Shown piece by piece: positions 22,770 through 31,014 of a DNA stretch of 64,000 nucleotides. The stretch spans positions 7,750,001 to 7,814,000 of the forward strand of contig NZ_CP097289.1 of NCBI RefSeq assembly GCF_023498005.1, given 5' to 3'. Position 1 is the stretch's first letter; each line of letters opens with the position of its first letter. The notes under the pieces are model-generated. The model had not been told where the DNA came from and searched no databases. It saw only the letters and a list, made by a program, of their open reading frames with translations. This stretch comes from Streptomyces durmitorensis. Its GTDB lineage: Bacteria; Actinomycetota; Actinomycetes; Streptomycetales; Streptomycetaceae. Made by a program: the position numbers and the translations under genes.

Positions 22770-23411
22770 TCAGTTCGTGGGGTACGGCACCTTCCACGGC
22801 ACGACGTCGAAGTCGCCGGTGCCCTTCTTGACCTTCTCGTGCGGCGCGGAGCTCGTGCACTTGGTCAGCTTCTTGGTGTTGTCGGGGGCGCCCGTCGCGG
22901 CCCAGCTGTACCCCACGCGGTCCTGCTCGCCCTGGTCGTGGACGGTGAAGCCGACGCGGCCGCCCTTGATCTGCTTCAGGTTCGTGTCCGTGATGATGCC
23001 GGTCGCCGTGGCGACCTTGCCGCCGGTCATCAGGCAGTCGATGCGGCCCTTCGCCCAGCCGCCCTCGCCGCCCGGCTTGTCCAGGTGGACGAAGCTGAAG
23101 GTGCCGGTCGCCTTGGTCGGGTCACCGTTGTTCTTCGCCGCCAGGTGCGCGTCGAAGGTGAACGTGACGTCCTCGGTGGTCTTGCGGTACATCTTCGCCT
23201 TGCCGGTGAGCGCGGCCGCCTCGCGGGGCTTGGCCTGGGCGTCGGTGGGTGACGCGGAGTGTGCCGTGCCCGGGTGCGCCGCTCCGGAGCGCGCCGCGTC
23301 GTCGCCGGACGCGACGGCCACGCCCGCGGCCCCGGCGGTCAGCAGCAGCGCGGCGCCCACGGCGATGGCGCGGGGGTGATTGCGGTGGCGGGGCGAGGTC
23401 GTGCGGCTCAT
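22770..23411 (-). CDS. Secreted protein of unknown function
   Basis: The 213-residue protein starts at ATG 23411 with GGAGGG upstream. Residues 1-35 form a signal peptide (basic SPRHRNHPRAI, then a hydrophobic core, AVASG). A spacer of about 30 Ala/Ser/Pro-rich residues is followed by a compact domain (about 68-213) rich in beta strands: VTFTFDAHLAAKNNGDPTKA, GTFSFVHLDK and GRVGFTVHDQGEQDRVGYSW. Two cysteines (one in RIDCLMTGG, one in LTKCTSS) could pair. Similar exported proteins are common in Streptomyces, but I know no function. Confidence 0.8.
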   Translation of the reverse strand: MSRTTSPRHRNHPRAIAVGAALLLTAGAAGVAVASGDDAARSGAAHPGTAHSASPTDAQAKPREAAALTGKAKMYRKTTEDVTFTFDAHLAAKNNGDPTKATGTFSFVHLDKPGGEGGWAKGRIDCLMTGGKVATATGIITDTNLKQIKGGRVGFTVHDQGEQDRVGYSWAATGAPDNTKKLTKCTSSAPHEKVKKGTGDFDVVPWKVPYPTN

Positions 23412-23662
23412 GGGAGCCCTCCGTCTTCGAGGCCGTTCACCCGGCGTTTCCGGGTGAGATCACGCTCTCGCGGAAGGGGGGGGCCGGCACGTCCGGCCAC
23501 GGGCGGGACCCCCCTTCCGCCGTGCGGCGGGGGCCCGGCGCGGACCCCTGCGCCTGGAGGTGGACACCCCCGATACCCGAGGCGCACGGCGCCGCGCAAC
23601 GAATCGCCGTTCAGGGCCCCGCACGCGCAACGGATCGAGCATCTGCCCGCAACGCTCGCGCC

Positions 23663-23693
23663 TTGTCCGGCCGGGCCCGCCGACCGTACGGTC
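23663..23693 (+). promoter_or_regulatory. Candidate promoter with palindromic operator for the davA-davB pair
   Basis: TTGTCC (23663-23668), an 18-bp spacer and TACGGT (23687-23692) fit a vegetative-type promoter. The perfect 12-bp palindrome GACCGTACGGTC (23682-23693) overlaps the -10. The DavA-like gene starts 51 bp further on. The rest of the 333-bp gap 23412-23744 shows no gene. Confidence 0.45.
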
Positions 23694-23744
23694 TAACGGT
23701 CCCCACCAGTCCGTCCGTCCCTTCGCATGCCCCGAGGTCCCGCC

Positions 23745-24542
23745 ATGCCCCCGCTGCGCACCGCCCTGCTCCAGAGCTCGGGCCGCCCCGGCTCCGTCGC
23801 CGCCAATCTGAAGGCGCTCGACGAGGCCGCTGCCCGTGCCGCCGCTGCGGGCGCGGGCCTCCTGGTGGCCCCGGAGATGTACCTCACCGGGTACGCGATC
23901 GGCGACGACGTGGCACGCCTCGCCGAGCCCGCCGACGGGGCGTCCGCCACCGCGATCGCCGAGACCGCCCTGCGCCACGGCGTCGCGGTCGCCTACGGCT
24001 ACCCGGAGCGGGGCGGCGAGCAGGTCTTCAACGCCGTCCAGCTGATCGGCCCCGACGGCGCGCGCCTGGCGAACTACCGCAAGACCCACCTCTTCGGCTG
24101 CTTCGAGCGCGACTCCTTCACCCCCGGTGAACAGGCCGTCGTGCAGGCGGAGTTGGGCGGTCTGCGGATCGGTCTGATGATCTGCTACGACGTGGAGTTC
24201 CCGGAGAACGTCCGCGCGCACGCCCTGGCCGGCACCGACCTGCTGCTCGTGCCCACGGCCCAGATGCACCCCTTCCAGTTCGTCGCCGAGTCCGTCGTGC
24301 CGGTGCGGGCCTTCGAGAACCAGATGTACGTCGCGTACGTCAACCGGGTCGGCAAGGAAGGGGAGTTCGAGTTCGTCGGGCTCTCCACGCTGGCCGGTCC
24401 CGACGGAGTCGCGCGCACCCGCGCCGGACGGGACGAGCAGCTGGTGTTCGCCGACGCCGACCCGGCCTTCCTCGCCGCGTCGCGCGAGGCCAACCCCTAT
24501 CTGCGCGACCGCCGCCCGGGTCTGTACGCGTCCCTGATCTGA
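23745..24542 (+). CDS. davA: Carbon-nitrogen hydrolase, DavA-like (5-aminovaleramidase type)
   Basis: The 265-residue nitrilase-superfamily amidase starts at ATG 23745, with GAGG upstream, rather than the ATG at 23727. The catalytic triad is Glu44 (APEMYLTGY), Lys113 (NYRKTHLFG) and Cys147 (MICYDVEFPEN). Length and long stretches resemble Pseudomonas DavA, which hydrolyses 5-aminovaleramide to 5-aminovalerate, including YGYPERG and LLLVPTAQM. It lies 71 bp before a DavB-like monooxygenase that would supply the amide. The pair thus probably degrades lysine; related pairs act on arginine or other basic amino acids, so the exact substrate needs testing. Confidence 0.85.
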   Translation: MPPLRTALLQSSGRPGSVAANLKALDEAAARAAAAGAGLLVAPEMYLTGYAIGDDVARLAEPADGASATAIAETALRHGVAVAYGYPERGGEQVFNAVQLIGPDGARLANYRKTHLFGCFERDSFTPGEQAVVQAELGGLRIGLMICYDVEFPENVRAHALAGTDLLLVPTAQMHPFQFVAESVVPVRAFENQMYVAYVNRVGKEGEFEFVGLSTLAGPDGVARTRAGRDEQLVFADADPAFLAASREANPYLRDRRPGLYASLI

Positions 24543-24613
24543 ACCTCCCCCGCCTCTCCCCGAGCCTGCCCTTCTTCTTCTGTTCTGCCGTTCCCGCAAG
24601 GAGTCCGTACCTC

Positions 24614-26308
24614 ATGACGTCCACGGTGCCCACCGCCGTCCAGCACACCGACGCGCAGCCGCCGATCACCATGTTCGGTCCGGACTTCCCGTACGCGTAC
24701 GACGATTTCCTCGCCCACCCGGCGGGCCTCGGCCAGATACCCGCGACCGAGCACGGCACGGAGGTCGCGGTCATCGGCGGCGGTCTGTCCGGCATCGTGG
24801 CGGCGTACGAACTGATGAAGATGGGCCTCAAGCCCGTCGTCTACGAGGCCGACCAGATCGGCGGCCGACTGCGCACCGTCGGGTTCGAGGGCTGTGACGG
24901 CGACCTGACCGCCGAGATGGGCGCGATGCGCTTCCCGCCGTCCTCGACGGCGCTCCAGCACTACATCGACCTGGTGGGCCTCAAGACCCGGCCCTTCCCC
25001 AACCCTCTCGCGGAGTCGACCCCCTCGACGGTCGTCGACCTCAAGGGCGAGTCCCACTACGCGACGTCCGTCGACGACCTGCCCCAGGTCTACCGCGACG
25101 TGATGAACGCCTGGAACTCCTGCCTGGAGGAGGGCGCCGACTTCTCCGACATGAACCGCGCCCTGCGCGAGCGCGACGTGCCCAAGATCCGCGAGATCTG
25201 GTCCAAGCTCGTCGAGAAGCTCGACAACCAGACCTTCTACGGCTTCCTCTGCGAGTCCGAGGCCTTCAAGTCCTTCCGGCACCGCGAGATCTTCGGCCAG
25301 GTCGGCTTCGGCACGGGCGGCTGGGACACCGACTTCCCGAACTCCATCCTGGAGATCCTGCGCGTCGTCTACACCGAGGCCGACGACCACCACCGCGGCA
25401 TCGTCGGCGGCAGCCAGCAGCTGCCGCTGCGCATGTGGGACCGCGAGCCGCAGAAGATCGTGCACTGGGCGCCCGGCACCTCCCTGAGCTCGCTGCACGA
25501 GGGCGGTGTGCCCAAGCCCGCCGTGACCCGTCTGGACCGCACCGCGGGCAACCGCGTCACCGTCACCGACTCCTCGGGCGACATCCGCACCTACCAGGCG
25601 GTGATCTTCACCGCCCAGTCCTGGATGCTGCTCTCCAAGATCGCGTGCGACGACACGCTCTTCCCCATCGACCACTGGACGGCGATGGAGCGCACCCACT
25701 ACATGGAGTCCTCCAAGCTCTTCGTCCCGGTCGACCGGCCTTTCTGGCTGGACAAGGACGAGGAGACCGGCCGTGACGTCATGTCGATGACGCTCACCGA
25801 CCGCATGACGCGCGGCACCTACCTCCTGGACGACGGCCCGGACAAGCCCGCGACCATCTGCCTCTCCTACACCTGGTGCGACGACAGCCTGAAGTGGCTG
25901 CCGCTGTCGGCGAACGAGCGCATGGAGGTCATGCTCAAGTCGCTCGGCGAGATCTATCCCAAGGTCGACATCCGCAAGCACATCATCGGCAACCCGGTGA
26001 CGGTGTCGTGGGAGAACGAGCCGTACTTCATGGGCGCCTTCAAGGCGAACCTGCCGGGCCACTACCGCTACCAGCGGCGTCTGTTCACGCACTTCATGCA
26101 GGGCGCGTTGCCCGAGGACAAGCGGGGGATCTTCCTCGCCGGTGACGACATCTCCTGGACGGCCGGGTGGGCCGAAGGCGCCGTGACGACCGCGCTGAAC
26201 GCCGTGTGGGGCGTCATGCATCACCTTGGCGGGGCCACGGACGGGACCAACCCTGGTCCCGGGGACGTGTACGACGAGATTGCTCCCGTCGAGCTGCCGG
26301 AAGACTGA
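24614..26308 (+). CDS. davB: Flavin monooxygenase, DavB-like (L-lysine 2-monooxygenase type)
   Basis: The 564-residue flavoprotein has the FAD-binding GGGLSG motif at about residues 55-60 (EVAVIGGGLSGIVAAYELMK), the VYEADQIGGRLR flavin segment and GAMRFPPSSTA typical of amino-acid monooxygenases. The opening FGPDFPYAYDDFLAHPAGLG and the closing HYRYQRRLFTHFMQG and GDDISWTAGWAEGAV closely match Pseudomonas DavB, which converts lysine to 5-aminovaleramide plus CO2. The preceding gene encodes the matching amidase. Tryptophan and arginine 2-monooxygenases are relatives, so the substrate is not proven. Repeat copy 4 follows. Confidence 0.87.
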   Translation: MTSTVPTAVQHTDAQPPITMFGPDFPYAYDDFLAHPAGLGQIPATEHGTEVAVIGGGLSGIVAAYELMKMGLKPVVYEADQIGGRLRTVGFEGCDGDLTAEMGAMRFPPSSTALQHYIDLVGLKTRPFPNPLAESTPSTVVDLKGESHYATSVDDLPQVYRDVMNAWNSCLEEGADFSDMNRALRERDVPKIREIWSKLVEKLDNQTFYGFLCESEAFKSFRHREIFGQVGFGTGGWDTDFPNSILEILRVVYTEADDHHRGIVGGSQQLPLRMWDREPQKIVHWAPGTSLSSLHEGGVPKPAVTRLDRTAGNRVTVTDSSGDIRTYQAVIFTAQSWMLLSKIACDDTLFPIDHWTAMERTHYMESSKLFVPVDRPFWLDKDEETGRDVMSMTLTDRMTRGTYLLDDGPDKPATICLSYTWCDDSLKWLPLSANERMEVMLKSLGEIYPKVDIRKHIIGNPVTVSWENEPYFMGAFKANLPGHYRYQRRLFTHFMQGALPEDKRGIFLAGDDISWTAGWAEGAVTTALNAVWGVMHHLGGATDGTNPGPGDVYDEIAPVELPED

Positions 26309-26352
26309 CAGCGCCGTTTCGCCTCGGGCGCGGGGGTCTGTGACGGTCAGCC

Positions 26353-26406
26353 GTGGCTGGTCGCGCAGTTCCCCGCGCCCCTGGGGCGCGCCCCTTCGGG
26401 GCCCGC
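26353..26406 (+). repeat. Dispersed repeat copy 4
   Basis: The GTGGCTGGTCGCGCAGTTCC core is followed by a GCGCCCCTGGGGCGC hairpin and then a second GCCCCTTCGGGGC hairpin, 44 bp after the DavB-like gene and just before the convergent LLM gene. Confidence 0.8.
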
Positions 26407-26410
26407 CCCC

Positions 26411-27343
26411 CTATACCCCGGCTGCCCTCGCCGCCTCGTACACCTCCGCCGCCAGGTCCTTCAGTTCCTCCGCGTCCCGTGTGCTGCCCGCGAGCTCGAT
26501 GAGGATCTCTTCCACCGCGCCCACCGAGGCGTGCGCCGCGATGTCCTCGACGATCTGCGCGACGTTGCCCCGGAAGGGGGCGCGCTTCTCGCCCTCGTAC
26601 GCGGTCGGCGTGTACCGGGCGTTGACCCGCAGGACGCTCTGGACCGGCCGCGTGCGGCCCCGCTCGGCGGCCAGGTCCTTCAGCGTCTGGGCCTGCTCGG
26701 CAAGCTGCGCGGCGCCCGTGCCGATCGGCATCCAGCCGTCGGCGCGGTCGACGAGCCTGCGCAGGGCGCGCGGGCTGCCCGCGGGCAGCAGGATCGGGAT
26801 GGGGCGCGCGGGCTTGGGGCCGACCACCGAGGGGGCGATCGTCGTCAGCTCCCCTTCGTACGACACCGGGTCCGGGCCCCACACCGCGTGGCAGACGTCG
26901 ATCAGCTCGTCCAGGACCTTGCCGCGCCGGTTGAAGGGGGCCACTCCCGCGGCCGCGTACTCGTCGTGCGACCAGCCCGTGCCGAAGCCCGCGACGACGC
27001 GGCCGCCGCTCGCCGCGTCCAACGTGGCGAGGGAGCGCGCCAGTTGGAACGGCACGTGCAGCGGGGCGACCAGGACGCTGGTGCCCAGGCGGGCCCGCTC
27101 GGTGGCCGCGGCGGCGAGCGTCAGCGTGACCAGCGGGTCGGCCACCGAGCGGTACGTGTCGGGCCAGGGCAGGCCCTCGATGCCGTACAGGCCCTGGGTC
27201 GCGGGCTCGGGGAACAGGACGCGCTCATAGACCCACAGGCTCTCGTACCCGATCTCCTCGGCCGCGCTGGCCACGGCCGGGACGTCACGGCCGAGGTGAT
27301 ACTGCCGGCCCTGCGGGAGGCCGAGCCCGAGTCGTGTGGCCAT
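26411..27343 (-). CDS. LLM-class F420-dependent oxidoreductase
   Basis: The 310-residue protein starts at ATG 27343 with GGAG seven bases upstream. It has the luciferase-like barrel of the F420 type: GLGLPQGRQYHLG, AEEIGYESLWVYERVLFPEP, LGTSVLVAPLHVPFQLARSL (split over strands) and GRVVAGFGTGWSHDEY. The domain ends near GTGAAQLAEQAQTLKDLAAERG, followed by a helical tail. It has a DUF5995 gene 88 bp upstream in the same direction. The substrate is unknown. It is unrelated in sequence detail to the other LLM gene at 19254. Confidence 0.9.
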   Translation of the reverse strand: MATRLGLGLPQGRQYHLGRDVPAVASAAEEIGYESLWVYERVLFPEPATQGLYGIEGLPWPDTYRSVADPLVTLTLAAAATERARLGTSVLVAPLHVPFQLARSLATLDAASGGRVVAGFGTGWSHDEYAAAGVAPFNRRGKVLDELIDVCHAVWGPDPVSYEGELTTIAPSVVGPKPARPIPILLPAGSPRALRRLVDRADGWMPIGTGAAQLAEQAQTLKDLAAERGRTRPVQSVLRVNARYTPTAYEGEKRAPFRGNVAQIVEDIAAHASVGAVEEILIELAGSTRDAEELKDLAAEVYEAARAAGV

Positions 27344-27431
27344 GCTGGTGCTCCTTCGCATCCGGGGTCACTGCGTTCAACGTACAGCTGTCGCCGGGGA
27401 GTTCCTCGGTGGCGGACGCGGGGTGGCCGGA

Positions 27432-28136
27432 TCAGTCGGGCAGGGGCGTGAGCAGCATCCGCCCCACCAGGCCGACCGCTCCGTCGAGGCGGCCCTGGAA
27501 CTCCTCGGCGACGGCGGGCAGTTCGCGCAGGGCCCGCAGCGCGAGCGCCGTCGCCCACGCGCTGTCCCTGGCCCGCTCCAGGCTCCAGGAACCCAGCAGA
27601 TGGGTCAGCGGGTCGGCGATCTGGAAGAGGTCGGGGCCCGGCATCAGTTCTTCGCGGATGCGCTCCTCCAGCGAGACGAGGATGTCGCCCACGCGGTCGA
27701 ACTCGTCCTCCAGGTCCGCCGGTTCGCAGCCGAGCGAACGACAGGTGTCCATGACGGCCAGCGGAAGGTCGTGCCCGATGTGCGCATTGATGCCCGCGAG
27801 CGCGAACTGCAGGGGACGTACGCCGGGATGGCGCCGCAGCTGGAACAGCGGCCGCCAGCAGGCGGGCGGTCTGCGGTCCGCGGCCATCGTCTCGACCGCC
27901 GTCAGATAGCGCTCGGCGAACAGGACGTCCAGCGTGATCGCGGCTCCGGTGTCCGGGAATCGCCCCCTGTCGACGTGCCGGCCGACCTCTTCGGTGACCG
28001 CGAGATAGACCCGGTTGAAGACCCCGACCCCGTCGCCCGAGGGGAAGCCGGCTCCCAGCGCGCGCATCCGCGTCACCACGTCGTCAACCCCGTGTGCCGA
28101 GCCTGTGAACTCCGCGAACCGCTCCAACTGCGCCAT
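27432..28136 (-). CDS. DUF5995-family protein
   Basis: The 234-residue cytoplasmic protein has no signal peptide or membrane helix. It is mostly helical, with conserved-looking GVFNRVYLAVTEEVGR, FALAGINAHIGHDLPLAVMDT and WSLERARDSAWATALALR. The GINAHIGHDL segment, with two histidines, is the hallmark by which I recognise DUF5995. The function of the family is unknown. It lies upstream of the LLM oxidoreductase and divergent from a GH6 enzyme. Confidence 0.8.
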   Translation of the reverse strand: MAQLERFAEFTGSAHGVDDVVTRMRALGAGFPSGDGVGVFNRVYLAVTEEVGRHVDRGRFPDTGAAITLDVLFAERYLTAVETMAADRRPPACWRPLFQLRRHPGVRPLQFALAGINAHIGHDLPLAVMDTCRSLGCEPADLEDEFDRVGDILVSLEERIREELMPGPDLFQIADPLTHLLGSWSLERARDSAWATALALRALRELPAVAEEFQGRLDGAVGLVGRMLLTPLPD

Positions 28137-28283
28137 GGTGGCAGGGTCCCAGTCCTAGGCTGGCCGGAATGCCGCCGCACCGGCCGCTTCCCCAGAACGA
28201 GGGAACGGCGACCGTGTGTGCCCCTGGGGAGGGGAGCCGGCGTGCCGTGTCAGGGGGACACGGGGGAGGGGAGGGGCAGCATC

Positions 28284-29480
28284 GTGGCAGGCAACCGCGC
28301 GCGACATCGCGCCGAACGGCGGGCCGGACAAAGGCGCGCCGCCCGCCATGGGGTCATGGTCGCGGCGGCTTCGGTCGTGGCCGCGATGGGCACCGTCGCC
28401 GGAATGGTGTCCGCCCTGGACGAGGGCGGCGGCAAGGACCGGGCGCGCCCGAAGGTGACGAAGTCGCCGACGCTCGAACCGCTGCCCGCGGTGCCGACGC
28501 CGTCCGCATCGGCCTCATCGGCGGAGCCGTCGCCCGTGAAGTCCTCCGCATCGCCGGTGCCGAAGCCGAAACCGAAGCCTGCGACCCCGCGTCCGAAGAA
28601 GCCCACCGCCGACCCCTCGGCCAACTCCCTCTACCGGCACGGTGATTCGCAGGTCATCGACTGGGTCAGGGCGCATCGCGGCGATCCGCGCCGCCCGCTC
28701 ATCGAGTCACGGATCGCCGACCGCCCCGCCGCCGTGTGGTTCGCGGAGTACGCGCCGGGGACCATCACCTCGCGCGTGCGCGCGGTGACGTCGAGCGCCG
28801 GGAGCCGGGTGCCCGTCGTCGTGCCGTACGCGATACCGGACCGCGACTGCGGGGGCGCGTCGCAGGGTGGGGCGCCGGACCTCGCCGCGTACGACGCGTG
28901 GATCGGGAAGTTCGCCGCGGGCCTCGGCTCCGGCGAGGTCGTCGTCATCCTCGAACCGGACGCGATCGCGCTCTCCGAATGCCTCTCGGCGAAGCAGCGC
29001 ACCGCGCGCTACGCCTCGCTCGCCCGTGCGGGCCGCACCCTCAAGGCCGCCAACCCCAGGGCCAGGGTCTATTTCGACGCGGGGCACTCGGGCTGGAACG
29101 CCGCGGCCAAGCAGGCCGGGCGGCTGCGCGCGGCGGGCGCCGCTTCGCCCGCGTCGTCCGACGGCATCTTCACGAACGTCTCGAACTTCCACCGCACCGG
29201 CGACGAGGCCGCCTATGCCCGCAAGGTCCTGTCCGCGCTCGGCGGCCCGCCCGGCCTGGGCGCCGTCATCGACACGAGCCGCAACGGCAACGGCGCCCCC
29301 GCTGACGGGGAGTGGTGCGACCCGGCGGGACGGGGGCTCGGGCCGAGCCCGACGCTGCGGACCGGTGAGGCCCGTATCGACGCCTATCTGTGGATCAAAC
29401 TGCCGGGCGAGTCCGACGGCTGCAAGGGCGCGCCGGGGACGTTCACGCCCGGCTACGCCTACGACTTGGCGCGCGGCTGA
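28284..29480 (+). CDS. Secreted or membrane-anchored GH6 endoglucanase/cellobiohydrolase
   Basis: The 398-residue protein starts at GTG 28284 behind GAGGGG. An arginine-rich N-terminus (NRARHRAERRAGQRRAARHG) and one hydrophobic helix form a signal or anchor, followed by a Ser/Pro/Lys linker (about residues 50-112). The catalytic domain (about 112-398) shows the GH6 catalytic-acid motif PDRDC near 184-188, VVVILEPDAIALSECL, DAGHSGW, FTNVSNFHRTGDE and LWIKLPGESDG. Enzymes of this family cleave beta-1,4-glucan with inversion. No cellulose-binding module is present. The last 22 bp overlap the convergent NCS2 permease gene. Confidence 0.9.
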   Translation: MAGNRARHRAERRAGQRRAARHGVMVAAASVVAAMGTVAGMVSALDEGGGKDRARPKVTKSPTLEPLPAVPTPSASASSAEPSPVKSSASPVPKPKPKPATPRPKKPTADPSANSLYRHGDSQVIDWVRAHRGDPRRPLIESRIADRPAAVWFAEYAPGTITSRVRAVTSSAGSRVPVVVPYAIPDRDCGGASQGGAPDLAAYDAWIGKFAAGLGSGEVVVILEPDAIALSECLSAKQRTARYASLARAGRTLKAANPRARVYFDAGHSGWNAAAKQAGRLRAAGAASPASSDGIFTNVSNFHRTGDEAAYARKVLSALGGPPGLGAVIDTSRNGNGAPADGEWCDPAGRGLGPSPTLRTGEARIDAYLWIKLPGESDGCKGAPGTFTPGYAYDLARG

Positions 29481-30883
29481 GAGCCGTCGGCGCCCGCTTC
29501 CGGGGACTCGTCCCCTTCGTCGTACGTGGACGTGCCCGAATCGAGCAGCGGTTCCTGCGACTTGAGGTGCGGGGGCGCGAACGCGCGCAGCACGTGGTAG
29601 CCGGTGATCACGACGATCGTGCCGAGCGCGATGCCGCTCAGCTCGAAGTTGTCGCTGATCTTCAGCGAGACGCCGCCGACGCCGATGATGATGCCCGCGG
29701 CGGCCGGGACGAGGTTCAGCGGATTGCGCAGATCCACCCCGGCGTTGATCCAGATCTGGGCGCCGAGCAGGCCGATCATGCCGTAGAGGATGACGGTGAT
29801 GCCGCCGAGCACGCCGCCCGGGATGGCCGCCACGACCGCGCCAAACCTGGGGCAGAGGCCGAAGAGCAGGGCGAAGCACGCGGCGGCCCAGTACGCGGCG
29901 GTGGAGTAGACGCGGGTCGCGGCCATCACGCCGATGTTCTCGGAGTACGTCGTGTTGGGCGGGCCGCCGACCGCCGTGGAGAGCATGGAGGCGGCGCCGT
30001 CGGCGGAGATCGCCGTGCCGAGCTTGTCGTCCAGGTTGTCGCCGGTCATCTCGCCGACCGCCTTCACGTGCCCGGCGTTCTCCGCGACGAGCGCGATGAC
30101 GACGGGCAGGGCGACGAGGATCGCCGACCACTCGAAGCTCGGCGCATGGAAGGACGGCAGGCCGATCCAGTCGGCGTTGCCGACGGCGGACAGGTCCAGG
30201 CGCCAGTGGTCGACGACCTTGCCCGAACCGTCCGCCGAGTGGATCTTGCCGAAGACCAGGTCGAGGGCCCAGGACAGGGCGTACCCGAAGATCAGCCCCA
30301 GGAAGATCGCGACACGTGACCAGAATCCGCGCAGGCACACCACGGCCAGACCGGTGAACAGCATCACCAGGAGCGCCGTCCACTGGTCCTGCGGCCAGTA
30401 CGTGGAGGCGGTGACCGGCGCCAGGTTGAAGCCGATCAGCATGACGACGGCGCCGGTGACGATCGGCGGCATCGCGGCATGGATGATCCGCGCCCCGAAC
30501 TTCTGGACGGCGAGGCCCACCAGGAACAGCGCCGCGCCGACCACGAAGACGGCGCCGGTCACGGTCGCGGAGGAGCCGCCCTGTGCGCGGATGACGGCGG
30601 CCACGCCCACGAAGGAGAGCGAACAGCCCAGGTAACTGGGCACCCGGCCGCGCGTGGCGAGCAGGAAGATGACGGTCGCGACGCCCGACATCATGATCGC
30701 GAGGTTCGGGTCGAGGCCCATCAGGACGGGCGCCACGAACGACGCGCCGAACATGGCGACCACGTGCTGGGCGCCGAGCCCGAAGGTGCGCGGCCACGAG
30801 AGCCGCTCGTCGGGACGGACGACGGCTCCGGGCGCGGGGGTGCGCCCGTCGCCGTGAAGCCTCCAGCGCACGCCGAGATCCAT
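29459..30883 (-). CDS. NCS2-family nucleobase permease (uracil/xanthine type)
   Basis: The 474-residue transporter starts at ATG 30883. About 14 membrane helices are visible. Family signatures include FGLGAQHVVAMFGASFVAPVL, the Glu-containing VIALVAENAGHVKAVGEMTG and GGPPNTTYSENIGVMAATRV, typical of the uracil:proton branch (UraA/PyrP). The C-terminus is a short acidic tail. It probably imports uracil or a related base. No regulatory pyr genes are adjacent. The end overlaps the GH6 gene by 22 bp. Confidence 0.93.
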   Translation of the reverse strand: MDLGVRWRLHGDGRTPAPGAVVRPDERLSWPRTFGLGAQHVVAMFGASFVAPVLMGLDPNLAIMMSGVATVIFLLATRGRVPSYLGCSLSFVGVAAVIRAQGGSSATVTGAVFVVGAALFLVGLAVQKFGARIIHAAMPPIVTGAVVMLIGFNLAPVTASTYWPQDQWTALLVMLFTGLAVVCLRGFWSRVAIFLGLIFGYALSWALDLVFGKIHSADGSGKVVDHWRLDLSAVGNADWIGLPSFHAPSFEWSAILVALPVVIALVAENAGHVKAVGEMTGDNLDDKLGTAISADGAASMLSTAVGGPPNTTYSENIGVMAATRVYSTAAYWAAACFALLFGLCPRFGAVVAAIPGGVLGGITVILYGMIGLLGAQIWINAGVDLRNPLNLVPAAAGIIIGVGGVSLKISDNFELSGIALGTIVVITGYHVLRAFAPPHLKSQEPLLDSGTSTYDEGDESPEAGADGSQPRAKS

Positions 30884-31014
30884 GGTTCTGTTCCGCCTTC
30901 TGTGCGCCCGACTTTGTCAAGACCTGAATGAGTCAGCGCAATGTTAATCCGGCATAAGTTCCCTGGTTTCACACCGGCCACTCGCGGGGCGTCCCTCCCC
31001 GCGGAACCGCTGGT

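Noticed and set aside
23745..26308. Indole-3-acetamide (auxin) pathway for the amidase/monooxygenase pair
   Set aside because: The sequences match the lysine-type DavA/DavB across their length better than tryptophan monooxygenase/IaaH; the amidase is a nitrilase-fold enzyme, not an amidase-signature IaaH.
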